DNA of 64,000 nucleotides, from assembly GCF_964340395.1 (NCBI RefSeq), contig NC_135558.1, forward strand, positions 6,169,001-6,233,000, written 5' to 3'. The notes under the pieces are model-generated. The model saw nothing but the letters and a program-made list of their open reading frames with translations, searched no databases and was not told where the DNA came from. The translations under genes and the position numbers were made by a program. The first letter of the stretch is position 1; each line of letters starts with the position of its first letter. The stretch is from Glandiceps talaboti. Taxonomy: Eukaryota; Hemichordata; Enteropneusta; Spengelidae. Positions 35,930 to 47,000 of this stretch are shown in pieces.

Positions 35930-36474
35930 AAAGGGTCATTAGCCGGGGTATACTTCGTGGGTGAAATTGGCCACGCGAATAATAGGAGATATACGAATAA
36001 AAGCAAATTACTCATCCATCAATTAAACAGTTGTTTTCAATTCAAGGGGCAAGATGATGTACTACTGTAAAAATCAAATACACGAGCGAGTTGATAAGAA
36101 TCGTGTCATTTTTATCATGTTTATTTTCCTCTGCAACCAAGGCTCATTTGCAATGTCAAAACTTTTTTTTTTTACAATAAGCTGAGTGATAGGAGCTTCT
36201 CATGTACTGCCAATATCGAAAAACACAAGAAATTGTTGGGGAATTGTATTTATAATATGGTATGATACATGGAAAGGACTTCAATCTACAGTGTAAACTT
36301 TGATGTGACAACTTGTAGTAGCAGATGACATATCAATGAGCGGTTTCACTAACAAAATTTACAACAGTGATATTTTTTCCTCGAATTAAAAAGTGCTACA
36401 GTTTTCCTTAAAAACACGATTCTTTGTGGTTTATAAACAGTTTATGTATTTTGTAGTAAGTTTGAGATGCTCAA

Positions 36475-36530
36475 AGATAGCAGTCTGTCTGTTTGCCCGC
36501 CTGTCTGTCTGTCCGTCTGTCTGTCTGTCT
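36475..36530. repeat. (GTCT)n microsatellite
   Basis: Imperfect CTGT/GTCT repeat upstream of the F-BAR promoter. A related (ACAG)n tract lies at 38678-38710. Confidence 0.9.
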
Positions 36531-37230
36531 CAGTACGATGCCAGCAACATAAACTATTCTTAAATCCACCGTATGCCGAGCAGCGTGGCGGTACCGCCAT
36601 GTCACACGATATCAGTGATAATATCGCTAATCGGATATTAGAGATAAAAATAATAATAACATACATTTTACTTTAAACTATCGTTTTATTTCCGATAATA
36701 ACGCAGACCGTCGGTTCGTCTGTAGATAGGATAATAACTTTTCTAATGGAAAAAAACGAAGGTGTTGAGGCAGTACGCTAGGCATTTTGGACCTGTAATG
36801 TTTTTAAAATGGCAGCTTGACTTGTTTTCCTCGACAACGTTTCATTTTTAATAAACTTACATTAAGCTAGACCACGTGTAGCAACCACGAAGACGCTTGT
36901 GTGAATACGCATCCTTACACCACATTCACACCCTTACGCAAGCACACACACTCTAGGCGCATAAATTTGCACCCACATGTCCGCCAGTGTAAATGCCCTC
37001 TATCTTTAGTTCATATGACAATTATAATGATGATATAATATTTGTTTATTCCTAGAGATAAACACAAATTTATAGTAGCATTGAAACTTTAACTACACAT
37101 TGCGGGTACGAAACTAGTCAATATCGCCCCGTTACAATCTAAGACATTAAGCTTACGAAATTCTTGGCAAGCTGATCAGTTATGATACATACGGGCTTTG
37201 ACAGAATTGACAAAATTATAAAGTATTTAA

Positions 37231-37335
37231 CCCCCCCCCACACACACACACACACACACATACACAGACACAGACACACACACACACAAACAGACACAGA
37301 AACACACACAGACACAGACAGACACACGGACGAAC
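37231..37335. repeat. (C)n, (CA)n and (CAGACA)n microsatellite
   Basis: A run of nine C leads into (AC)n and then CAGACA repeats. Open frames over it are artefacts. Confidence 0.93.
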
Positions 37336-37509
37336 GAACGAAACAAAACAAACGAAAGAACAGAAGCAAAAACTAGCCCTAATTTTAATTATATATACAA
37401 GTGAAAAGTAACACGGGTAGTAAGCTTATCATGTTTAGTGTGCTGATTGGGTATGGTTTTTAAAATATTGATTTTATATTAAATTAACTTAAATCAAATT
37501 AATGTAATT

Positions 37510-37855
37510 GTAGCCTACATGAACTAGCCTACCTGTAGACTTGAAGGACTATCACTATTACACTATTCCGCTATCATGACATTTTGTTATTTTTTAAACT
37601 GTATTTTTACTAGACCTCTCAAAAAATTAAAATATCGGTTACTATAGCGGATAGCGATAGCCCTTCAAATCTACAGGTAGGCTAACCTGAATTAATAGTG
37701 TATACGTAGTAGCAATAGCCCTTCAATTCTACAGGTAGGCTAACCTAAATTAAGAGTGTAGTAGTGATAGCCCTTCAAATCTACAGGTAGGCTAACCTGA
37801 ATTAAGAGTGTAGTAGTGATAGCCTTTCAAATCTACAGGTAGGCTAACCTGAATT
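37510..37855. mobile_element. Foldback MITE, GTAGCCTACCTG family, with tandemly amplified right end
   Basis: The left arm TAGCCTACCTGTAGACTTGA plus AGGACTATC is inverted at about 37655-37690 (GATAGCCCTTCAAATCTACA, GGTAGGCTA). That right end is then repeated: ATAGCC..TTCAA.TCTACAGG begins at 37657, 37715, 37767 and 37819 (spacings 58, 52 and 52 bp), each with TAGGCTAACCTGAATTA and AGAGTGTAGTAGTG. The centre is weaker than in the relative at 14394-14571. Confidence 0.75.
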
Positions 37856-38329
37856 ATAAAAGCCAACTTCCTTATCCTGTTAAAATGGTATTTAGTTTTA
37901 GATTCTGTTCAATCTTCTTTCAGTCCATTGATAATCCACAAAGTGACATTCATATTGTCTGATACATTTTGTCAGCAAGATTTTTTACAACACGGTGGTG
38001 TGTGACAATAAACTATACGGTACTGTCTCATTTACAAATCAGACATTGATCAAATGTCTGAAATTGTTTGCGTTTATGTATTTTGGGGGTATTTGTTCTA
38101 GCATATGTACTTGGAAGTATTCTAGTTATTGAAATATTATATGTTATTTACATTTAATTTGTAAACATCGGGTGTCTGTTGACAGAACCCAAACCTGGCA
38201 TTGGAACATAATATATAATCAGTTTGATGACAAATTCTTATACTAAAATTAAATGTTGAGGAAATATCTAAATTAATTTTTGAAATGCATCATCACCTGT
38301 GATAATGCTCAACATGGCCCACTTCCTCC

Positions 38330-38540
38330 ATTACTTAGGCCTAAAAAAATAATTGTTTGGTTCTGGTTACCCGACCCCCACCTAGCTTTTCACTGCCGCC
38401 CTAAACTTTTTTTATGCATTCAAGAAAAAATAATAAAATCACATTGTTGCAGGTCACCAAAAAAAAAAAATAGTTTAGCCACATACAAGAAAAAAATTTC
38501 TTCTTGTCTGTGGTTTAGCCCCCCCAAAAATGCATGAAAA
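38330..38540 (+). other. Low-complexity stretch, probable decayed repeat
   Basis: ATTAGGCCTAAAAAAATAAT, GGTTCTGGTTACCCGACCCC and poly-A/poly-C runs give an open frame rich in Lys, Pro and Ser. Composition suggests an old dispersed repeat, not a gene. Confidence 0.35.
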
Positions 38541-40175
38541 TCCCACACTTCTTAAACATCATTTTGCTATGATGAAATAAGACAAAACCAAACACTTTTT
38601 AAACATCATTTTAAGAAAAAAGATTAGAGCAGGGGCTTGCAAAATACTGAACATGTATTGTGGTATTTAACAGATCACACAGACAGACAGACAGACAGAC
38701 AGACAGAGACACACAGGCACAGACATACACAGCTACTTTGAAATAAACATAATACGATGATCCTCAGGTAAATTAACTAAAAATAGAAATACTGTTTTTC
38801 TAAAAATATCAAAAGAACAGTGAAAATACACAGAAAAGTGCAAATGTAACCGCCAAATAAAAAATAAAGTACTTTCGGTTGGTATGGTTTTCTTTAAGAC
38901 TTAACATGTTTTGGAGACATTCTGACTCTAACCTAAGGACATGATAACATACACATATACAATACATGGAACATGTACCATAAGGTAATATTTAGGGAGG
39001 TTTTCTTAATTCATTTACATAGACTTCATTTGCTTATATTTTAGAAAGAAAAGTGACATAGATAACCAAGTGAATAGCGCCCTCTTTTGACCAACTCTAC
39101 ATAATGTCTTTACATACTTTTCTGCCATATTTTGTGAAAAAAAGATTGAATACAACTTCAAAAGGATTAACACTAATAACACTGTGCAAGACATGGTAAT
39201 ATAAGATTCTTGTCAGCGAGATGTTTTTGACTTAGAAACCAGCAAGTTTCTTCTCAGTGAATATGGGAGCATATTTGGCATAATTACACCTCCATGTTTG
39301 CCATTCAATTTCACCCAAGGATTGTGACAGCAGAAACTGAGATTTCAGTCGAGAGACAAACTAATACTATAGTTGCAACATGTTGTTATAAACAACTGAA
39401 TGGACTTTGGTTTAATTATATTCAGTTGGGTTGCATTTCTGACAACTTCCAAGATCTTCAACTGTACATTTTGGGACTTCCAGTTTTTACATCATTTTGA
39501 TTACAGAGTGATAATATCAATTAATCTGTACAAAAAAAAGGCACTGTTAAGTGTTATCACCTACTTGTGTACTCTACCACATCAAACAACAATTTCTCTT
39601 CTAGTATGCTGAAGGCTACATTTGTAGGTTTCCACACCATCAATTCAAGATATGCTTCAGCTAATTTGTAAAGAATTATGTGCGATTTCACTTGCATCTA
39701 CTATCAATGTACATTTGCAATGCAGATAAAACACTGTCATCTCTGCCCACATAAATGTTCTATGGAATTAGACAACACTCATCGGCATGCAACCTTGAAG
39801 TGACTTTTTTCAAGATTTTATGAATTTTTTCTTACACATCTCCAGTGTAGCCACGAATGTATGTATACAGCATATGTGGAATACAAGTAGCAGGTGCAAT
39901 AGGATTGCTTGTGTGTTGTACTTCTCTGCCTGAATTGTTTTGTTATTAAATTGGAAGAGGGGAAGTTAGCACACTAATGACAGATGATTGAGTCCATACT
40001 AAATTCGTCACATGAAAATAGTTGACCCAAAGTGTTGCTTAAGTCACTTTTGCCATAACAGAATGAGACACTGTTTCTCGTTCTCACACTCTGATTTTCT
40101 CTTATTTCATACAGTTCATAAATCCAAATAAAGAAACATTTAAGTAACAAGAAATTAACCATTTCATGCAAAATG

Positions 40176-40181
40176 TTTATT
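40176..40181 (-). terminator. Possible polyadenylation signal of the Kelch gene
   Basis: TTTATT on the plus strand is AATAAA on the minus strand, about 790 bp after the Kelch stop codon. It would place the 33-bp tandem repeat in the 3' UTR. Other signals are possible in this A+T-rich DNA. Confidence 0.25.
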
Positions 40182-40680
40182 GTTCAAAGAATATATTTTT
40201 CTGTTACACATCAACCAAAAACATTAAACATTAACAATGACAACAAATGTAAACTTAGAAATTTCTGATGTCAATAAAAAACACTTCAATACTGTTATCA
40301 ACTCTAATATAAAACTTGAATGTTCACAGGCCACTTAAAGGTGACCGAAATGCTGAAAACAATATAAATTTTTTTTTATAACATCGTTGTTAAAATGCTC
40401 CATGGATATATTAGTAGAAAACAAGAATTTGACTACAGGTTTATACAACTCTACAAGATGGGCGGATCATATTGTCAAATACCTATATATGTATTATATG
40501 TACATAAAGACTGCATTTAGACATGATTCAGGTGTTTGTTTCTTCAGCATAGAATTGCCATTGAATATTCCACCAAACTAGTAAGAGCACTTATTCAGTC
40601 ATGTGCCATCACTGCAATCATAACTATCTAGTAATTCATCCTTCATTTTTGGTTTGTCATTTTAGCAAGACACTCTTCTA

Positions 40681-40850
40681 TCTGTGTCCTCATCCTAGCA
40701 ACACACTCATCTGTGTCCTCACCATAGCAACATGCTCATCTATCTGTGTCCTCATCCTAGCAACACACTCATCTATCTGTGTCCTCACCCTAGCAACACA
40801 CTCATCTATCTGTGTCCTCATCCTAGCAACATGCCCATCTATCCTGATTT
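40681..40850. repeat. Tandem array, 33-bp unit, five copies, in the probable Kelch 3' UTR
   Basis: TCTGTGTCCTCATCCTAGCA plus ACACACTCATCTA recurs, with TCTGTGTCCT at 40681, 40710, 40743, 40776 and 40809 (first spacing 29, the others 33). Since 33 is a multiple of three it yields a repetitive open frame on the plus strand that is not a gene. Confidence 0.88.
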
Positions 40851-40972
40851 GTCTTGTTCTTACCCTTTTCCCATCATTACACTCCCTTACTAAAGCTGCA
40901 TTTCAAAACATTGTTGCTATATCAGGAAAAACTTATCACTATCTTCATCAACACTAACACTAACAGTAACTA

Positions 40973-41140
40973 CTAGTATGCATTGTCACCGTCATTATCA
41001 TCATCACCATTCTCATCATCATCATCATAGTAGTCGTCATCATCATCATAGTAGTCATCATCATCATCATCATAGTAGCCATAAAATTCATAATCAGTTT
41101 CATCAAAATAATCACTGTTCTCTTCCTCCTCTTCCCATTC
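40973..41140 (-). repeat. Asp/Tyr-rich tail encoded by imperfect (TCA)n
   Basis: The plus strand reads as interrupted TCA/TCG/TAG triplets at about 40985-41080. On the coding strand this gives runs of four to six Asp separated by Tyr-Tyr pairs. The run is codon-level microsatellite expansion and is likely to vary in length between individuals. Confidence 0.85.
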
Positions 41141-42889
41141 AATGAACACATCCTGGCATTCTACTCTTCTTCTTAAATACTTATAAGGTACCTCTAAATG
41201 GACACAACCAATTCTTTCCATAGTTGGACAGTACGAATTGCATGAAATGTTCTTCCATGTTCCATTTGAGTACTTGAATACTCTTACACCGTTAGCTTGC
41301 GTAGATCCACAAACAAAGATATCTCCTCTGACATCACACACAGCAGGCCCAACTTTCCATGTCTCATCAGCTGGTAATTTTGGTAATGTGGACTCTTCAC
41401 AGACAATCTCTCGGGTTTCATTTGATATCGTCACCTTATATCTTCCAAACTTGGTCATCTCAACGACATCTCCCTTCTTCACAATAAGTGGTGGCCATAT
41501 CTGAGAAGAGGGGTCATCCTTCATTTGTATGAATTCTTCAGATGAAATGCTCTCCCAGGTGTCAGCTTGTGTGTCATAACAATCAATGTCATCGCTATCC
41601 TGGTTTTGTATAGCATAAATGTATCTATCACCTATAGCTACAGCAGTGGAATACACTGAATGTGGTGCATCCGATTTCCTCATCCAACTGTTATTCTTGG
41701 GATCATACATCTTAGTATGGTTTTCACTTCTCTTGTACTTTGAAGGAACATTCCCACATACATAGAGTCTCTCATCAACAACTGCAACAGCATGACTTTC
41801 AAGAGCATGATGATGAGCCACTTCCTTACTTTTATCTGTTATAGGATCATACCAGAATGACTTTTTATTACTCAGAAGCACTAACTTATTGTTCATGACA
41901 GATGGTATGCCATATTGGTATATGCTGTATTCGACACGAACAACATTTTCTAACAGGGTCCACTCTTCACCCTCCATTACAAAGCAATGATAGTGTGTTC
42001 CTCCATGCAACCCACGCCATACCACTACGACAACATCCACCAATCTCCCAGTTCTTGGCTTCAATACTTGAAATGAAGAAGTACCTCTAGACCCTGTCTC
42101 TGCATCGATGCCATCTCTATATTTAATTGCCTCTTTAACTAATCTCTTGCATTTCACATCCCTGAAAAGATCTTCTTCAGCAACAAGTCGATGGAGGTAC
42201 TCTAATTCGATGTCAACAAGTCGAATATATCGTAACAACTGCCGGAACTTTTTCTTTCGTTCCCTTTCTCGTTTTGACCACGTGATTATGAACCCCAGGA
42301 GTTCAACTTCTCTCACTTTTACATTCGTACTAGACACTAACCAGAAAACTTCATCTTTGGACAAATCGATCAGATATCTTTGGGGATCTTTGAGCATTTC
42401 GTTCAGTCCATTTTTGATAGTTTCTTCGGCGGTTTCCTTCACTTTGCTCAGATTGTACATATCCGCGAGTCGTTTCATGTCAAAACAATTCTCAATTGTT
42501 AGATGTTTCACCAGCCATTTACAACATATTTCCTTTAATTTCTCCATCAATAGATGATCAGCACCCTGGATAATATCGGTTACGTTATCGTGGGTAAGAG
42601 TAACACCCCCCGTGTACATAAAACCTAATATAGCATCCATACCATCACTCGATGAACATTGGAGTTCCACACTCCCACGTTGAACTTCTTGTAGTTCACT
42701 CCGGAACATTGATTCAAAATAAAGACTATTGGCAGCCAAAACGCAACGATGTGCTGAGAATTTACGACCGTCGACAATCACAGTCATGTCACAGAATTCT
42801 TCACGACATCTTAGCTGGTTTAGCTGTTCCATGACGTCTATACAGTGCAACGCATTACCCGACTGTTTGACATCTAAAGTTTCCGCCAT
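40973..42889 (-). CDS. BTB-BACK-Kelch (KLHL-type) protein, intronless, acidic tail
   Basis: One uninterrupted 638-residue frame. The BTB domain covers about residues 25-125 (CDMTVIVDGRKFSAHRCVLA, FESMF), BACK about 130-240 (VSSTNVKVREVELLGFIITW), and diverged kelch repeats about 285-565 (SHAVAVVDERLYVCGN, YSTAVAIGDRYIYAI). The last 55 residues are nearly all Asp, Glu and Tyr. Proteins of this plan are usually adaptors that bring substrates to Cullin-3 ubiquitin ligase. The start is the ATG at 42889 (MAETLDV). The frame is open a little further up but only a GTG lies there (42895). The start codon sits inside AAAATGGCGG, a YY1-type motif, so promoter and start may overlap. Kelch repeats are diverged, so the exact KLHL member is not identified. 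The single exon is unusual beside two intron-rich neighbours, though intronless KLHL genes do occur. Confidence 0.93.
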   Translation of the reverse strand: MAETLDVKQSGNALHCIDVMEQLNQLRCREEFCDMTVIVDGRKFSAHRCVLAANSLYFESMFRSELQEVQRGSVELQCSSSDGMDAILGFMYTGGVTLTHDNVTDIIQGADHLLMEKLKEICCKWLVKHLTIENCFDMKRLADMYNLSKVKETAEETIKNGLNEMLKDPQRYLIDLSKDEVFWLVSSTNVKVREVELLGFIITWSKRERERKKKFRQLLRYIRLVDIELEYLHRLVAEEDLFRDVKCKRLVKEAIKYRDGIDAETGSRGTSSFQVLKPRTGRLVDVVVVVWRGLHGGTHYHCFVMEGEEWTLLENVVRVEYSIYQYGIPSVMNNKLVLLSNKKSFWYDPITDKSKEVAHHHALESHAVAVVDERLYVCGNVPSKYKRSENHTKMYDPKNNSWMRKSDAPHSVYSTAVAIGDRYIYAIQNQDSDDIDCYDTQADTWESISSEEFIQMKDDPSSQIWPPLIVKKGDVVEMTKFGRYKVTISNETREIVCEESTLPKLPADETWKVGPAVCDVRGDIFVCGSTQANGVRVFKYSNGTWKNISCNSYCPTMERIGCVHLEVPYKYLRRRVECQDVFIEWEEEEENSDYFDETDYEFYGYYDDDDDDYYDDDDDYYDDDDENGDDDNDGDNAY

Positions 42890-42955
42890 TTTCACTCTCG
42901 GTTACGCAACCTCTCGCCGCTGAGGGCATAACTCCCTTATGAGTGTGTGATAATC
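42885..42955 (-). promoter_or_regulatory. Kelch gene start region with YY1-type and bZIP-type motifs
   Basis: AAAATGGCGG overlaps the start codon. TTGCGTAA (42909-42902 on the minus strand), a C/EBP-like bZIP site, lies 13 nt upstream, within a locally G+C-richer stretch (GCGGCGAGAGGTTGCG). Confidence 0.4.
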
Positions 42956-43639
42956 TCCAGAAGATAAGAGATAAAGCAAACTGTTGGTGTAATCGGTATT
43001 TTGCTTGGCAATTGTTAGTATTAGACTAGGGGTGTTTCATTTATATAAGAGAAGAATGGACAAGCAAGATGTATCTATGGCTTAATAAAGAGTGAATTAC
43101 CTACAACTGGAAGAGAGATAATCAGTCAAGAAAATAATAGGACAAGTTTTATATCACCACAAAAATCAATGAATCAATATCATACAAAAAGTAAGCTTTA
43201 TTTCACCACAAAAATTAATCAATTGATGAATCAATCAATTGATCTATCAGTCAATTAATTACATGCTCACTGTCCCCTGTACTCCAATGTAACCTGTAAT
43301 GGTATATAGTTGTTCTTTGGGAAGAACACTCAAAACTACTGTGTAAGAAAGGAGGGTAACTCAAATTTATCAAGCTATGCAGAGGCGTTACTCATTTTTT
43401 TTCATGGCATTTCCTCCAAGTTCAAGCACCTCCAATCCCCAACCATAAATAACGTCCACTTCCTTTAATGACAACTTCAATTTATGCACAAGTATGAGGG
43501 ACATGTCATCTAAGGCTAAGTCAGAATTTACAGTTGGGGAGGGGGGTGAGCAGAAAATATTTTGGTTTCCACAGCCCTCCCCTTCCTGCCCTTTCTGAAA
43601 TGAACCCAATATTTTTTATAGGCCAATTTCAATGTGTAA

Positions 43640-43655
43640 CCCCCCCCCCCCCCAT
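43640..43655. repeat. Poly-C tract
   Basis: A run of about 14 C at 43640-43653, between the Kelch and RING-CH genes. A comparable poly-G lies at 46899-46911. Confidence 0.9.
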
Positions 43656-43996
43656 TGTATGATACAATACATTAGAATAACTGTAACAGTGGGCCATGAA
43701 ATGAACCCTGTAATTCTTGAAATTTCGTAGGCCCCTAGACATATTGTCAGAAAGATACATAAGGTAAAGTACCCCATTTCAAAGCACATTTTGAAAGCCA
43801 TAGAGTACTTGAAAATTGTCAGTACCCAATTTTACTCTTAAATTCTCAATGCATTATTATTATTATTATTATTTAAACTTTATTACAGACCCATGGTCCA
43901 GAGAAGAACAAAAATATACCACCAGACTGCAAAATTATTACACAACTGTATGGCTATGTTGCCTACACTTCATTGTAAACTTATAAAGAGGTACAC

Positions 43997-44016
43997 CGTC
44001 TATACAGTGCAACGCA
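43997..44016. repeat. 20-bp exact match to the Kelch coding sequence
   Basis: CGTCTATACAGTGCAACGCA is identical to 42835-42854, which encodes ALHCID on the minus strand of the Kelch gene. The flanks do not obviously match, so it may be a remnant of a duplicated copy or chance. Confidence 0.4.
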
Positions 44017-47000
44017 CCAGTCTGCTCTCGTTCATCCAAACACATGTACAGGTTCTTACTAGTCTATCCCACCCAAGCACGATAGCCAACAATTAATTTT
44101 CTGAATAGCGCCCCCATACGTTCGGTTGAATTTTAAAGGTCAAAGGTTAAGCTTGTATGTTTTCTTACAAATGATTCACAAGTATCGGACTCGTGTTTTT
44201 GACTCAATGGAAGTATCTAAGGTAAATACATTTATAATTCCTTATTTTCATATATCTTATGTAGTCAATCAGCAAATGATATTATTATGAACGTGAGTTA
44301 CCATATAAAGTTTAACTCATGAATTTATGACCAGTTTTGAATGACAGCAAAACTGTCCCGTCTTTATTCAGTGATTCAGGATATGGCTTACGTCCTGTCT
44401 TTCGCGAACCGTCGTGTCAAGTTCGTGGAATGACTAACGGGGGAATGGAAGCTGACGTGACTTTGTAAATGAAATTATTCATGTCAATCTTATGTCAATC
44501 TTTTCCATTCCCCTGTATACTGTATAGAAAGTGTAAATTTTGCTATCAAGTGTTAAAACTGTCAACAACAAGCTACAAAAGCCAAACATGACGCGTCATA
44601 AACAATTTCCATATCACCATTCTCATTATAATATGCCTTTGTCTTTTCCATTTTCTCCCTATAACCGTCAAACCAGGAAAAAAAATTGTACAGCCATTCA
44701 GGGAAAGTACTCGCGAAGGTAGCTAGAAGTTACAGTAATTTGCGCTATTGTCAAAATCATGTAAATATTGCAGTTATTGGGGCATTGCTGTGTTGTTTAC
44801 AACACCTGGTCATAGCCTGACACAATGACAGTGCGTGACCACCGCATGATAATTACCACTTCGGTAATGAGGGGGTAGATTTAAGGTGATGAACCAGGTC
44901 ATGGGTAAACACCGCCACACAAACAAATGGTTTTCTGTTTGTTTGGAAAAGAAAATATTTACTGTTTTTTGTCTTTCTTGGTAGTAAAATGAATGCAAAT
45001 ATGAAAAGACAATACATTTTTTTTTAAATATGTATTTTCACAATATATTAATCATGTTAATTTACAATCATAACATAAATTATTGTATATGTTGCACCAT
45101 AGATTAGAGTTAATACTAGTAATTATCTTAGTACTATCCATCTACCCTGTCAGCATAGAAAGACCCAAAGTGTCTTCAAATGGCTTCCTGCCTAGTATTA
45201 TAAAAAAAGTGTTGGGCAACCTAACTTCTGCATATATACACGTATACATAATTAGCCTAGCCTTGAATAAAGGCAACTAGGTATTTTGAATTTTGATTTA
45301 GTGTTGGGGAAATAATGAAATCAAAACTCCCACGCATGGATTCCATGCTAATTATAATATATACACACCATAAAGCACTCTCTGCAATAAAAGTCGTGAT
45401 CATAGCACTACTGTACAATTATTACCTCTTACACAGACATATATCGGCACAACAGCCCTCCTTTCATTACAAGTGTATAGGATTAAAGAATTCACAAAGC
45501 AACCTCTATCCTACCAGGTCCCCAATTATAAATCTTGGTTTATTGGATCACAATGGTTGTTTGTATTTGTCCAAGGACTGTAACCATTCAGAATCAAATG
45601 GCAGTATGAGGCTTGGGCCATCAACTTACCGATTTCAACCCTGCCACTCTAAGTGTATCAGCTACCATTTTACTCGATCTGATTGAAATATAGGCAATGA
45701 GAAGGTTAATTTGCTTACACCATTTTATTTACCATTTTATCTGTCTACTGTGCACACAGTTCTTTGGGTGTTCTATTGTGTTTACGTCTGATGAACATAA
45801 TGTCCTTCATCAGATTTTAATCAGATTTCATTTTACATATTGTCATCATTTTTTGATTTTTTGTTGTTAACAGTCAAATGGACTGTTTACCATCAGTATG
45901 GTAGAGTAAGTGTGTAATAAACCGATGGAAACCATATATGACAGTGGACAGGGGGAGGTGACTATTCAGTACAGTTTAAAGGAGAAAATTAATTTCCATG
46001 AAAATTCAAGGTTGTCAATGATTTCCAAACTTTGATAAACGAAAGCTTGTATCTGGTCCGTTTGAGGTAATAAAAGAAATTTGGGGTTTCACTGTCTTGT
46101 TTTCAAGGAAACTAACAATCTTTATTTTCCATAGCGTTGACAGAGTATTTGAAAACCATAATGATTTTAAATGACTTAACTTTTATGTTAACCGTTATTT
46201 TAAAAAAATTGTACAGTGATCCCAGATTTTTAAAATTGATTTTAACTGAGAATACGTTTTTTGAACAAAGTAAAAATAAAAGTTTGAAGAGTTTGTTTGT
46301 GACTAAATAAAGTGTCAATTACAGCTTACATAGATGAATAATTATTTTTCTCTGTACGTATATTTATTTGACAAAAAGTGATCATTGCACAAACGTATGA
46401 TAAAATTTCTTGAACCCATTTGTGGTAATTTAAATGATACTCTTTAGAAGATTACGCAGAATTGATTTATTATTCTTATTATAAAAGTGATGACGAGTTA
46501 TAAAATACTGAGTGTTACCAAACATTGACATTGATTCACTACCATACAGTCATGTACAAATCAATGTACATCATGTTGTCAAGGTTTTCCTAGTGCAATG
46601 ATCAAGGAAAACATGACAGTGTTTCAATTCAAGGCTTTCTGACTCACATCAATCTGATTTTGGTGATAGTCTGTGTTACTCAGAATATCTGCCACCTCCA
46701 GCAGAGAGTCTGGGACACTACAATGTCAGTAATTGGAACAAAATGGCTGTGTGGAGAAACTGACTCCCAACATGACCTTAGTAGGAAAATCACAAGGTGA
46801 CTAGAATATTTTGGTTTAATCTTCTAACAAACACACTGTATTTTGATCCCTCTGAGTGTGACAATTAACCTGTCATGACTGAAGTGGGGATGAGGTCGGG
46901 GGGGGGGGGGGAGGGGTAGAGATACTGCTGGCCTTGAAGTGATGCCATCTATGTTCACTATTGAAAGATTACATCAGTAGTTGAATTGCAATACTTCGGT

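Larger units (their letters stand above)
36016..40175. other. Intergenic region between the F-BAR promoter and the Kelch gene 3' end
   Basis: Holds the listed microsatellites, the amplified foldback element at 37510-37855 and A+T-rich DNA. No coding sequence recognised. Confidence 0.65.

Noticed and set aside
42890-42895. Kelch start two codons upstream (GTG at 42895)
   Set aside because: GTG is not a usual animal start; the ATG at 42889 lies in the same frame and has a good context.
41238-42923. Plus-strand open frames of 60-149 residues
   Set aside because: Antisense shadows of the Kelch coding sequence with no domain of their own.
45315-45686. 123-residue plus-strand open frame
   Set aside because: No recognisable domain, no splice context and composition like the surrounding A+T-rich DNA.
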